64,000 nt of DNA from Haloarcula pellucida (GTDB lineage Archaea; Halobacteriota; Halobacteria; Halobacteriales; Haloarculaceae). The position numbers and the translations under genes are program-made. The stretch lies in the NCBI RefSeq assembly GCF_014647235.1, contig NZ_BMOU01000006.1:248001-312000 (forward strand), in the 5' to 3' direction. This document shows positions 8,138 to 16,876 of the stretch, one piece after another (the first letter of the stretch is position 1; each line of letters begins with the position of its first letter). The notes below the pieces were generated by a model. The model worked only from the letters and a program-made list of their open reading frames with translations, was not told the origin of the DNA and made no database searches.

Positions 8138-8529
8138 ACCTCGATTCGGACGGTCCCGGACCCGGTCGAGACTGTCGCCGTCCCCGTCGTCACCTGTCCG
8201 GGAACCGGCGTTCCGACCGACCCGTGTGGCGTCTCGACGTGGAACAGGACGTTCTCGGGGAGGATACGCGCGACGCGTCGGTCGAGTGCGTGCCGCTCAC
8301 GCTCGAAGGCGCGTTCGCTGACGACGACCTCCTGTAGCCGAGTCGTCCTGTCGTGGCGCGGCGGTTCGGTCGCCAGTATCGTCGCGGTGTCCTCGGCGTA
8401 AACCTCCAGTTGCGGGACCCGAGTGTCCGGCGCGGGCGTCCCGAGCGCGAACCCGAGTGCGACGCCCAGAATCAGGACGGCACCGAGCGCTACCTCGACG
8501 AGCGACAGCGGCAGTTGCGCCCTACGCAT
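8125..8529 (-). CDS. prepilin-like minor pilin (DUF7262-like)
   Basis: 134 residues, beginning MRRAQLPLSLVEVALGAVLI: a basic n-region, the RAQL motif and a long hydrophobic helix, the hallmarks of an archaeal prepilin. The mature domain is short and ends with a beta-hairpin-like TGTATVSTGSGTVRIEVWYA. It overlaps the genes on both sides (8 bases upstream, 13 downstream), indicating tight co-expression. Fits the recalled DUF7262 family of haloarchaeal pilus clusters. Exact place in the filament is unknown. Confidence 0.8.
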   Translation of the reverse strand: MRRAQLPLSLVEVALGAVLILGVALGFALGTPAPDTRVPQLEVYAEDTATILATEPPRHDRTTRLQEVVVSERAFERERHALDRRVARILPENVLFHVETPHGSVGTPVPGQVTTGTATVSTGSGTVRIEVWYA

Positions 8530-9265
8530 CGACGGTCACCGCCAGCGTGGCCTTGGTCGTCCGCGGGGCGTCGTAGGTGATCCGGACGCTCCCGTCCGGT
8601 AACTGCCCCGCCGTCTGGAACTGCAGTTGCGTCGTCTCGTAGGTCGGCAGGTCGACGGCGAAGGTCCCTCGAAGCCCACTCCCGTTGTGCAGCAGGACTC
8701 TGTCGTTCGCCCTGACGGTCCAGACGCTCGTTCCGGGCGGTGGGGTGATGGTTACCGTCGCGTTCTCGGCCCGGCGTGGGAGCGTGACGCTCGTCCCGTT
8801 CGGTTCGACCGTCGCTCGCGTCCGTCGCTCGACGAGGACGAGTCGGCGGATGGTGGTCCCATCTACCGTGTCACCGGTGGCCGCCAGTCGGGTACCGTCG
8901 AGTTCGACGGCGACGGCGTACTCACTGGCCGGCGGTGCTGTTCGGCGCAGCGCCGCCGCGTCGAACGACGCGACCCGGGACTGACTCAGGACGTTCGCGC
9001 GATCGGTCAGGGGTCCGTCGGCGTCGACTAACAGGTCGGCCGTCGCCGCCGCGACCCGGCGCTCGTCCGGTGTCCGGTCCGCGCTGGTGATGGCCGAATC
9101 GGCCATCGCGAGTCCCAGCGCGGTGACGACGGTCAGGAGCACGAGGGCGATGCCGACCGCTGGGAGGGTCGTCTGTGCGCGTCGCGGCGACGGCTTCGAT
9201 TCGCGTCCCGATGCCGTTTTGACGCTGGCGAGTCCTTTCGCGGCCGTGCAGACCCTCGATCCCAT
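8522..9265 (-). CDS. prepilin-like protein with long n-region (DUF7263-like)
   Basis: 247 residues. The only possible start codon near the N-terminus is the ATG at 9265; there is no ATG, GTG or TTG between it and the RRAQTTLPAVGIALVLLTVV signal, so the n-region is unusually long (about 28 residues). The extracellular part is beta-rich with NGT/NGS sequons such as VEPNGTSVTL and LLHNGSGLRG. Its start codon shares the central CATG with the start of the opposite-strand small membrane gene at 9264. Overlaps the following gene by 8 bases. Recalled family DUF7263; a minor pilin role is inferred from the operon. Confidence 0.75.
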   Translation of the reverse strand: MGSRVCTAAKGLASVKTASGRESKPSPRRAQTTLPAVGIALVLLTVVTALGLAMADSAITSADRTPDERRVAAATADLLVDADGPLTDRANVLSQSRVASFDAAALRRTAPPASEYAVAVELDGTRLAATGDTVDGTTIRRLVLVERRTRATVEPNGTSVTLPRRAENATVTITPPPGTSVWTVRANDRVLLHNGSGLRGTFAVDLPTYETTQLQFQTAGQLPDGSVRITYDAPRTTKATLAVTVDA

Positions 9266-9455
9266 GGACCTCCTGTTCGTCGGCGGGTTCGTGGCGGTGC
9301 TCTGTCTGGGTATCGCCGGTCTCGTCACTGTCGCCGCACCGGCGGGACTACCGGCGTTCGTATCGGCCCTCCGGGGGGCGTTCGTGCTGTTTGGCGCGGC
9401 GTTCCTCGCGCTGGGTGTCCTCGGGGCCGTCGCCGTGGCCCTCGTCGGCGACTGA
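9264..9455 (+). CDS. small two-helix membrane protein embedded opposite to the pilin operon
   Basis: 63 residues made almost entirely of two hydrophobic helices (MDLLFVGGFVAVLCLGIAGL and a second GAFVLFGAAFLALGVLGAV). It lies on the plus strand inside a reverse-strand operon and fits the gap exactly: its ATG overlaps the start of the neighbouring pilin-like gene by two bases within a CCATGG, and its stop ends one base before the stop codon of the other neighbour. That fit argues it is real and not chance. No clear TATA box is visible. Function unknown; a pilus-machine accessory is a guess. Confidence 0.6.
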   Translation: MDLLFVGGFVAVLCLGIAGLVTVAAPAGLPAFVSALRGAFVLFGAAFLALGVLGAVAVALVGD

Positions 9456-9456
9456 C

Positions 9457-9900
9457 TCATGCTTCCTCCAACCGGACCGTAACGGTCCCGTTCCCGCCAC
9501 CGACGGTCACAACCGTCTCCTCGCCACTGTGCCACGTCCCGGAGAGTGCGGTCACGCGGTCGGATAGGACCGGTCGAGTCCGGCCACCGACGCCCTCCTC
9601 CGGGTGAACGAGGACTAACGCACCGCCGTCGGTCCGTATCTCGTAGGCCACCCCTTCGATAGTCGCCGGCAGGTCGACGCGATACGTCGCGGTCACCGAC
9701 CGACCCGATGGCGGGACGGCCTGTTCGATACGTGCGGTTGCCTCCGCGAGGGTTCGCTCGCCGAGTTCCGCACCGACCGCGCTCCGATAGGCCGGTACGG
9801 CCCCGCCGTACAGCGTCGTGGTCAGGAGCGCGACGTACAGCAAGACGATGCCGATCGAGAGCACCTTCTCGACGACGGTGCTCAGGCCGCGGTTATCCAC
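9457..9900 (-). CDS. prepilin-like protein (DUF7266-like)
   Basis: 147 residues. N-terminus MDNRGLSTVVEKVLSIGIVL is a pilin-type signal (RGLST then a hydrophobic helix of about 20 residues). The remainder is a compact beta-rich domain with repeated VTV strands and a C-terminal GGGNGTVTVRLEEA. It overlaps the preceding gene by 8 bases. On the other side the operon continues only after the small opposite-strand gene. Recalled family DUF7266. Likely a minor pilin. Confidence 0.78.
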   Translation of the reverse strand: MDNRGLSTVVEKVLSIGIVLLYVALLTTTLYGGAVPAYRSAVGAELGERTLAEATARIEQAVPPSGRSVTATYRVDLPATIEGVAYEIRTDGGALVLVHPEEGVGGRTRPVLSDRVTALSGTWHSGEETVVTVGGGNGTVTVRLEEA

Positions 9901-10639
9901 TTGCTACCTCCGTGTGCATCTCGTGGACGACCAGATGGAGCGTCTGCTGGCCGTCGACGTTCGCGACGACGCTCGGGACGCCGTCGCCGTCGATGTCCCT
10001 GACGCTGGTTCGCGCGCCGACCCGCCGGAAGTACCGCACCAACGGGCCGGGAGTCGCCGTTTCGACTGCGATGCCGTAGTCGGCGCTAGCGAGTCGTTCG
10101 TGGTCGTGGGTCACGTTCGTCCGGAGGAGTGCGGTCACACCGCCGGTTCCGCTCACCGTCGCCCCGCTCTCGTTCAGCGTCGGGACGCCGAGGACGAGCG
10201 TGCTGTTGTCCCGCGTGACCGTTAGTGATGGCTCCCGTACCTGCCACGCGTTGCCGGGGTTCCCCCGAACGACGCTGCCGCCCACGAAGGCAACCCGGCT
10301 CGGGCCAGAGGTGTACACCACTCCACCGACCTCGATGTGCCGCTGAACGCCGCTGGGCGTTAGTATCCGGAGGTCACGGGAGACAGTCGTCAACCGTCCG
10401 TCACTGAACCGAACGCGGACTCGGTTCGGACCCGTTCCTTCGACCGGTCGCAGTCCCTCCGCCAGCGCGCTCGCGACGCGGGCCTCGTCGGCCGTCGCCG
10501 TCTGGCCGTCGACGACACTACCGACGACGGCAGTGAGGCTGCCGAGTGCGACGGCAGTGATCCCGAGCAAGAGGACGACGCCGACGACGTGTGACTGCGC
10601 GCGGGTGGTCGCTCCCTGCTCGCGGCCGTCTCGACTCAC
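9893..10639 (-). CDS. prepilin-like protein, larger (DUF7289-like)
   Basis: 248 residues. The signal is TRAQSHVVGVVLLLGITAVA at residues about 12-31, very similar to the SPVIGVILMVAIT signal of haloarchaeal PilA-type pilins. The extracellular part carries several N-glycosylation sequons (RDNSTLV, LNESGAT, TNVTHD) and a C-terminal DIDGDGVPSVV segment that could bind calcium. It is probably the main structural or tip subunit of this pilus because it is the largest pilin-like product. Overlaps the platform gene by 4 bases. Confidence 0.78.
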   Translation of the reverse strand: MSRDGREQGATTRAQSHVVGVVLLLGITAVALGSLTAVVGSVVDGQTATADEARVASALAEGLRPVEGTGPNRVRVRFSDGRLTTVSRDLRILTPSGVQRHIEVGGVVYTSGPSRVAFVGGSVVRGNPGNAWQVREPSLTVTRDNSTLVLGVPTLNESGATVSGTGGVTALLRTNVTHDHERLASADYGIAVETATPGPLVRYFRRVGARTSVRDIDGDGVPSVVANVDGQQTLHLVVHEMHTEVASG

Positions 10640-12525
10640 AGGAGTCCCACCCCCGCGAACACGACGTAGGCGGCGAGTACCAGTGCGCTTGAGTGCAACA
10701 GCGCCTCGTAGAACCCGCGGCTGGCGGTACCGGCGAACCAGCCACAGGCGAGCATCGTCGCCTGCGTGACGACGTAAAAGCGGTAGCGCTCTCGCTCGGG
10801 GTCGATGACCGACGGGTCGAAGGCGACCGTCTGTCCGCTGGCGACCGACGATAGCTGCGCGAACTCCGAGAGGACGTAGACGTTGACGGCGACGGTGATA
10901 CCGACGACGAGCAGCGCCGTCGTCCAGCCGACGGCGACGTACACGATGAGTGCGGCCCGGAGCGACTTGCGCTGGTGGTACAGTTTACCGATTTCGGTCT
11001 GGAGCGTCTCGAAGACGTCCTCGGCGTCACTCCCGGCGTCGAGGGCGCCGACGACCAGCCCGATCGTCTGCTCGGCCATCGGCGTGCCGACCCGGTCGAC
11101 GAACTGGTCTAGGGCCGCTGCTCGCCGGTCGTCGGCCGCCTCCGTCGGACTGTCGCCCAGCGAGAGCGTAAACGCCAGCGACTCCACGTCTTCGGCGAGC
11201 GCGCCGAGTTGCACGTCGTCGGCGACGCGACGGACGGATTCGGGGAACGGCCGACCGAGCGCGACGTGACCGGCGACGGCGTGGACGAAGTCCTGTATCT
11301 CGCGGTCCTTCGCGTCGTCCCGTCGCGCCCGGCGGACGGCGACGGCGCCGACCGGGAGGCCGACGCCGACGTACGAGAGAAGCAGGACGTTGACGGGTCG
11401 GTAGCCGAGCAGCCAGCACCCGACGGCGAGGACGCCGCCCGCAGGCAGGCAGACTGTGAGGGTACTGGCGGGATTCGACGGTATCGTTCGAAGCGTCGCG
11501 AGTACTCCGCTCGGTCGCTCGTAACTCGGTGCGGCAGTGTTCCGTGGCCGGAGGGTCGTGACGACGAACGACGCGAGCAGCCCCGTCGCGAGGACGAACG
11601 CCGCACTCCCGTAGACGATGCCGCTGCGGACCGACACCGAACCGACGGGCGTCGCGACCGGTCGGGACAGGCCCGGTGCGAGCACGCCCATCACCGTCAC
11701 GATGAGGACGACGAGCGCCGGGACGACCAGCAGGACGACGAACAGTTCCGCGAGCAGTTCGAGGTAGCCGGTCGCTCGCTCGTGCCGACGGCTCTGCTCG
11801 TGTGAGAGCAATCGGCCCTCCATCTCCAGATACCCCTCCAGCGCGTCGGCGCTCTGGTTCGCGTGTTCGCGGAACTTCAGGAGAAACGGCGCGAGCAGGT
11901 CGCGGGAGGGCGTCTCACTCGCCACTCGTTCGAGGCCGGCGTCCAAGCTCCCGGTCAGCGTACCGTGGTTGAGCGCCCGGCGGAAGGCGACGGCCGTCTC
12001 GCCGTACGCGTTCTGCTGAGCGACGGCCCGCAGCATCGCCCGTCGGTCGTGAGTCCCCGACGCGAGTACGCGGAGGTACCGCACTGCACCGGGCAGCGTC
12101 GCCGCGATGTCGGCCCGGCGCGCCGCCGCGACCCACGCGAGATAGCGGTTCCCGGCCACGAATACGAGCGACCGGAGGCCGACGCCGGCGAGGAGAGCCA
12201 CCGACAGCGCCACGGCGACCCGCGGGGCCGTCGGGAGCGTGAGTCTGTCGAGGACTGGGAGGCTTCGAGCGAGCAGTGACACCGCTCGATCGAAGGTTCC
12301 GGCCGGCAGTGCCAGCGCCACCGTCCCGGTCACGAACGTGCCGGTGACGAGCGCGAACCACGCGAGGCCGTACACGCGGGCGACGTAGAGGTCGAACCCG
12401 GTGTCGGGATTGGCAGCCCGATAGCGCTCTCTGGTGGTCGCGTGTCCCTCGTCGTTGGCGTGATGAGCAAAGAGCGCGTACAGCCCTCTGTCGAGCAGTC
12501 CGAGCGTCGGGCCGTCAGTCGCCAT
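10636..12525 (-). CDS. type IV pilus-like inner-membrane platform protein (PilC/TadC/T2SF family)
   Basis: 629 residues with two type II secretion F domains. Each half has a cytoplasmic helical bundle (AMLRAVAQQNAYGETAVAFR; FPESVRRVADDVQLGALAED) followed by membrane helices (LLAELFVVLLVVPALVVLIV; SLRAALIVYVAVGWTTALLV), about eight helices in all. It anchors the pilus and receives the force of the ATPase encoded just upstream. The ATG at 12525 is chosen over a GTG at 12531; it overlaps the ATPase gene by 11 bases. The double T2SF layout is usual for archaeal TadC-like platforms. Confidence 0.88.
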   Translation of the reverse strand: MATDGPTLGLLDRGLYALFAHHANDEGHATTRERYRAANPDTGFDLYVARVYGLAWFALVTGTFVTGTVALALPAGTFDRAVSLLARSLPVLDRLTLPTAPRVAVALSVALLAGVGLRSLVFVAGNRYLAWVAAARRADIAATLPGAVRYLRVLASGTHDRRAMLRAVAQQNAYGETAVAFRRALNHGTLTGSLDAGLERVASETPSRDLLAPFLLKFREHANQSADALEGYLEMEGRLLSHEQSRRHERATGYLELLAELFVVLLVVPALVVLIVTVMGVLAPGLSRPVATPVGSVSVRSGIVYGSAAFVLATGLLASFVVTTLRPRNTAAPSYERPSGVLATLRTIPSNPASTLTVCLPAGGVLAVGCWLLGYRPVNVLLLSYVGVGLPVGAVAVRRARRDDAKDREIQDFVHAVAGHVALGRPFPESVRRVADDVQLGALAEDVESLAFTLSLGDSPTEAADDRRAAALDQFVDRVGTPMAEQTIGLVVGALDAGSDAEDVFETLQTEIGKLYHQRKSLRAALIVYVAVGWTTALLVVGITVAVNVYVLSEFAQLSSVASGQTVAFDPSVIDPERERYRFYVVTQATMLACGWFAGTASRGFYEALLHSSALVLAAYVVFAGVGLL

Positions 12526-14731
12526 CTTCACCGACCTCTATGTGCAACGGGTCCGCCGTCGCTTCCGTTCGGCGGAGGCGTTCGACCGTCGCGGCCTCGT
12601 TCGTCTCTAAGTCCGCGAGGACGCCGAACAACTCGGTGAAGTCCGTGACACCCTCTCGGACGAGATACTGGACGTAGCGGTGGCGGCGGTGGAACGTCTC
12701 TTCGACGGCTTCGACCGGTTCGTCGCGAAGCGTAGCGAGGCGGTCGAAGACGTCGGTCCCGACCCGTCGATGGTCGTCGCCCAACTGTGGGTGGTCGTAG
12801 GCCAGTTCGAACGTGCCGTCACGGCCACGACGGCAGAGCGTGTTGTAGTGAATCGTCTCGCCGTCTTTCTCGATGGTCTCACAGCGGTCGTGGATTGGAT
12901 CGTCGACGAACTCGACCACCTCGCCGACGTAGCGGTCCCCGCCGACGTGGCGCGGGAAGACGACGAGGTCTATCTCCTCCAGCAGATACGTCGGGACGCC
13001 CTTCTCGATGACGCGGTTCACGAGTGTCTCGATGTCCGCGGCGTGGGTCGTCCCGAGGACGCCGTGGCCGGTGTTGAGCGTCTCCGCGAACGTCTCGAAG
13101 GAGGCCGGCGTGTTTATCTCGGCGATGACCTCCACGTCGGGGTTCAGGTAGTTACACTGTGTCATGAGGTCCGCCATCGTCACGCGGCGGTGGTCTCGCT
13201 CGTGGTCGCGGGTCGTCAGTGACACCCCCGTCTCGTGTGGGATCCGCACCTCGCGCGACCCCTCGTCGATGCTGATGGGACGGTCCCGATACGGGATGAA
13301 CGGCATGTGGGCGTTCAGGAGCGTCGTCTTGCCCGCGCCGGTTGGTCCCGAGAAGAGGACGACGCCGTGGGACTCGTACAGCAGCCACAGGAGTGCGACC
13401 AGTTCCGTCGGCAGCGAGTCTCGTTCGACGAGGTCGACCGGCGTCATCGCGTCGGCGGACTGCTTCCGAATCGAGATGTGTGGCCCGTCCTCGCTGATGG
13501 TGGGAAGTGCCACTGCACACCGGATGGTCTCCTCGCTGTCGTGGACGCCGCCCTCGGGGTCGATGTTCACCTTCGCGCTCGGGTTCGAAGCGTTGAGTTC
13601 GGTACCGTCGTCGGCGGCCAGTTGCGTGACGACGTTGACGAACGCGCTCTCCGAGTCGAACGAGAGGTTCGTCGGAACCCGGCCGTCGTGGCCGAGGTCC
13701 GTTCGCGGGAGGACCTTCACCCGTTCGCCGACGCGGTTGGCCTCGATATCTTCGAGCGTGTGGTCTCGGATGGGGATGGTGAGTTTCCCGTGACCGACGA
13801 GATCGCGGAGGACGTAGTAAAGCAGGTCGTCCAGTCTGTCGTCGGCGAAGCGGCGGTCGACGGGCGGCACCGCGAGGTCCAGTTCGGAGAGCGCTGCTCG
13901 GACCCGATAGCGTGCGGCATCTAGCCACTCGGTCGTGTTGCGCACTGTCAACTGGCGGGCCAACAGCGAACTGGCGCGGTCGCGAACGAACGCGACGCTG
14001 TCCTCGACGAGACCGTCGACGCTCGTCTCCCAGACGCGCTCTTTGCACGCCTCGATGAGTTCCTCGTCGCCGGGCAGCAGGTCCGGTTCCCGGACGGCGT
14101 ACTTCGTCGTGAACGGGTCGCTCCCGAGCAGGTGTTCGCGGTAGACGACCACCGGCACCTCGAACTCGTGGAACCGAACGGTGTGTCGGCCGACGCGTTC
14201 GCTGGCGAAGCGGTCGATGTAGTCCGGGTCCGCTCCGAGATCGGTCTCGACGGGTGCGTAGTCCTCGGTGTGGACCACGACGCCGTCGTCGGTCACGTCG
14301 GCGACGTCGATGCGGTCGTCGAGTGCGTACGGCGTCAACTCGCCGAGACACGCCAGCGAACACAGCGCGTGATAGGCGATGCGGCGCCGGGTCGCCGGCG
14401 AGCAATCGACCAGTCGGTCGATGACGCGGCGGTGTTTCGGGTCGAAGCCGCTGTCCATCCGTTCGATAGCACCTTCGCGCGTGCGCGGTCGCTCGATGTT
14501 CGCGCCGTCGAAGTACGACTCGACGGTCGTCAGCATCTCGGTCGCGTCTGGTCCGAGGACCGGTTCGCGGACTTCGTACTGGAACCTGTCGTCTCGCCGG
14601 ACGGTGACGACGACGCCCGGGTAAATCTCGTCCTGCTCGCGGACGCCCGGCGCGTACCACGCGTCGGCGTCGTCCGGTGGTACCGGTGCGGGCACTGCTG
14701 CCGTTCCACCCTGTCTCCCCACTCCACTCAT
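12515..14731 (-). CDS. type IV pilus-like assembly ATPase (GspE/TadA/PilB family)
   Basis: 738-residue secretion ATPase that powers pilin polymerisation. Walker A is FSGPTGAGKTTLLNA near residue 467; the His-box-like GHGVLGTTHA follows near 550. The Walker B region reads DVEVIAEINTPAS, in place of the usual GEVRG-type sequence. The long N-terminal region (residues 1-300) is typical of archaeal TadA-like ATPases. First gene of the operon; the ATG at 14731 lies 26 bases from a TATA-like box, supporting a leaderless start. No prepilin peptidase gene is nearby, so processing must use an enzyme encoded elsewhere. Confidence 0.9.
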   Translation of the reverse strand: MSGVGRQGGTAAVPAPVPPDDADAWYAPGVREQDEIYPGVVVTVRRDDRFQYEVREPVLGPDATEMLTTVESYFDGANIERPRTREGAIERMDSGFDPKHRRVIDRLVDCSPATRRRIAYHALCSLACLGELTPYALDDRIDVADVTDDGVVVHTEDYAPVETDLGADPDYIDRFASERVGRHTVRFHEFEVPVVVYREHLLGSDPFTTKYAVREPDLLPGDEELIEACKERVWETSVDGLVEDSVAFVRDRASSLLARQLTVRNTTEWLDAARYRVRAALSELDLAVPPVDRRFADDRLDDLLYYVLRDLVGHGKLTIPIRDHTLEDIEANRVGERVKVLPRTDLGHDGRVPTNLSFDSESAFVNVVTQLAADDGTELNASNPSAKVNIDPEGGVHDSEETIRCAVALPTISEDGPHISIRKQSADAMTPVDLVERDSLPTELVALLWLLYESHGVVLFSGPTGAGKTTLLNAHMPFIPYRDRPISIDEGSREVRIPHETGVSLTTRDHERDHRRVTMADLMTQCNYLNPDVEVIAEINTPASFETFAETLNTGHGVLGTTHAADIETLVNRVIEKGVPTYLLEEIDLVVFPRHVGGDRYVGEVVEFVDDPIHDRCETIEKDGETIHYNTLCRRGRDGTFELAYDHPQLGDDHRRVGTDVFDRLATLRDEPVEAVEETFHRRHRYVQYLVREGVTDFTELFGVLADLETNEAATVERLRRTEATADPLHIEVGEDGD

Positions 14732-14751
14732 TACCACTGTCTGGATTCTCT

Positions 14752-14766
14752 CTATAACTTAAATTA
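14752..14766 (-). promoter_or_regulatory. TATA box of the pilus-like operon
   Basis: The reverse strand reads ATTTAAGTTATAGA here, centred about 27 bases before the ATG at 14731. It should drive the whole reverse-strand operon down to 7607. Confidence 0.6.
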
Positions 14767-14886
14767 TGGGTTCGAGATGCGATATGAATCGGGGCCGGCA
14801 CGAGCTAACGTTCTGTCCGGCCACCGAACGCCCGGAGACGAGGCGATGACACAAAGCGTTTATCGCTCCGCTAACTGCTGTCTGCC

Positions 14887-15522
14887 ATGCCCTGGTCCCG
14901 TAGACGCATCCTCACTGCCCTCTCCAGCGGTGTCGCTGCCGGCCTCGCAGGCTGCGAGACCGGTGACAGTCCCGCACCCCCGCCTACCGACGAAGACGAC
15001 GACCGACTCGTCGATGAGTACGACTCGGTCCACGTCCGGAACACGGACGGCGCGGTCCTGTACACCACGCGAGACACGATTCCGACCGATACCGAAGACG
15101 CGCAACGCCTGCTCCGCGGGAGTGACCACCTCGTCACCCGAGCGTCGTTCGAGGAGGCGACCTTCGGGTCCGTCCCCGAAGCCCGCGAGTTACGTTCGTT
15201 CGTGGCCGAGACGGATTTCGAGACCCATTCCATCTACCTGTTCACGACCGCGGTCGACGCCTGCCACGAGATTCACATCACGTCGATGGAGCGTGACTCG
15301 GACGGCGACCCGCACGGCAACTTCTGTCAGGCACGCAGGCCCGCCGACGTCACCTGTTCGACCGACGACACGGACTCGGTGGCTATCGCCGTCAGACTGC
15401 CGTTCAGCGCCGAGCGGTCGTCCGGGCTTGGCACGGGGATGGCCAGTTACTGCCGACGGCCCGACGACCCGGTCGCGTTCAGGGCCGAGGTCACCCCCCG
15501 GAACGGGAGTGATGGCTCGTGA
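14887..15522 (+). CDS. Tat-exported lipoprotein of unknown function
   Basis: 211 residues. SRRRILTALSSGVAAGLAGC at residues 4-23 is a Tat signal with a lipobox cysteine, so the protein is exported folded and lipid-anchored outside the cell. A Pro/Asp linker follows, then a domain of about 170 residues with three further cysteines that could pair (VDACHEI, NFCQA, VTCST, SYCRR are four sites). A TATA-like TTTATC at 14859-14864 gives a leaderless start at 14887. The stop overlaps the GTG of the next lipoprotein. Function not recognised. Confidence 0.8.
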   Translation: MPWSRRRILTALSSGVAAGLAGCETGDSPAPPPTDEDDDRLVDEYDSVHVRNTDGAVLYTTRDTIPTDTEDAQRLLRGSDHLVTRASFEEATFGSVPEARELRSFVAETDFETHSIYLFTTAVDACHEIHITSMERDSDGDPHGNFCQARRPADVTCSTDDTDSVAIAVRLPFSAERSSGLGTGMASYCRRPDDPVAFRAEVTPRNGSDGS

Positions 15523-16814
15523 GACGGCGCGACCTGCTTGCGGCCTGTGGCGTCGGGCTGACTGGGTTGGCCGGGTGTTCGTCGATGCCGTGGACGAACG
15601 AGGACGAGGGTCCGGACGTGGACACGGCGGCGCTGGCCGCGGACCTCGACCCGGTGGCGTTCCCGGCGACGCCGTTCCCCAGCGACACCCTCGAAGCCTG
15701 CGTGACGCGACACCGCGAGCGCGCCGAGACGTTGCTCGACCGGGTGCCGTCGGACCCCTCGATACCGAACGAGGCGGTCCGACAGGAACTCGACCACGTC
15801 CGGCCCGACCCCGAGGAGCGGCCGCCGGAGTCCCTGCCGGACGGCGAGTGGGCGCTGGACTGGCTCGACGACTGGCAGGACTACCGGGCCGACGCGGCGA
15901 CGGCCGAGGCCGCCTATCGGGCGGCGACGGGCACCGACGACGCGGGGGCGCTCGCGACCCGCCGACGCGAGATTCGCGGTACCATCGGCGACCTGTGGGC
16001 GACCCAGGCCTACCGCGCCCCGGACCCGCTCACGGCTGCCGTCGTCCACGCGCCGCTGGAAGATATGGTCGACACCGCGCGTCGACTCGTCCAGCCGCGA
16101 GAGACGTATCCGTCGGATCCGGTCGCAGCGCCGTTCAGAGCCGGTGAGGTCGTCCACTCCGTCGAGCGAGCCGATGCGGTCGTGGCGGACGCGCGACGGA
16201 TTCGCGATGCGATAGTCGACGGCGATACGTCGCCCCACGCTGGGGCTCTCGGTACCGCCACGCAACGACTTCGGTGGTCGCTCTCGGAGACGGCCAACGG
16301 ACTCCACCCGTACGTCGAAGAGGGAGAGGAGGCGTTCGGCCGCGAACTGAGCGGCGCCGACCGAGCACTGGTCACGGAGTCGACCCGGCCGTTTCGGTAT
16401 CTCTGGGAGGAGGTCCGCGAGTTACACGACGACGACCAGTACGCGCTGGCCGTCGTCGAGACGGGCCGCGCGCTCGTAGCGGCCGAAGTCCTTCGGGCCA
16501 TCGTCACGGGTGTCAGGAACCGCGAGTACCCCGAGGAGGTGACCGCATCGCTCGTTCGGCAGGCCGCGGCAGACGCACGGACGGCGGTTCGCGGCGTACT
16601 GGACCAGTCACAGTCGCCACTGACCGTCGCACTCCTGCACCCGGCGCTGGACAGACAGCGCGGGACGGTTCGAGAGATGGCAGAGGGATACCACGACGGT
16701 GCCGACGCCTACGCGGCGTTCACGCGCATCGCGATGTACGCACGCGGCGTCCCCGAAGCGACGACGTTCGTCGCCGCCCGTCTCGACGAGGCCAGCGAGG
16801 ATGGGGACGGGTGA
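15519..16814 (+). CDS. second Tat lipoprotein, mostly helical
   Basis: 431 residues, starting with GTG in a GTGA overlap with the preceding gene. MRRRDLLAACGVGLTGLAGC is a textbook Tat signal plus lipobox. The mature part is almost wholly alpha-helical and acidic (RHRERAETLLDRVPSDPS, WLDDWQDYRADAATAEAAYR, ADARRIRDAIVDGD), like an extracellular helical bundle. I do not recognise the family. Coupling to the first lipoprotein suggests they act as a pair at the cell surface. Confidence 0.8.
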   Translation: MRRRDLLAACGVGLTGLAGCSSMPWTNEDEGPDVDTAALAADLDPVAFPATPFPSDTLEACVTRHRERAETLLDRVPSDPSIPNEAVRQELDHVRPDPEERPPESLPDGEWALDWLDDWQDYRADAATAEAAYRAATGTDDAGALATRRREIRGTIGDLWATQAYRAPDPLTAAVVHAPLEDMVDTARRLVQPRETYPSDPVAAPFRAGEVVHSVERADAVVADARRIRDAIVDGDTSPHAGALGTATQRLRWSLSETANGLHPYVEEGEEAFGRELSGADRALVTESTRPFRYLWEEVRELHDDDQYALAVVETGRALVAAEVLRAIVTGVRNREYPEEVTASLVRQAAADARTAVRGVLDQSQSPLTVALLHPALDRQRGTVREMAEGYHDGADAYAAFTRIAMYARGVPEATTFVAARLDEASEDGDG

Positions 16815-16876
16815 GGCGGCCCAGCGACGGGGTGCGGCGGTTCTCGAAGCCCCGGTCCGCCCCGCCTCAGTCGTCG

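Noticed and set aside
14132-16147. Long plus-strand frame across the pilus ATPase and lipoprotein genes
   Set aside because: It runs antisense to the ATPase and then out of frame through two lipoprotein genes, with Arg/Pro-rich composition.
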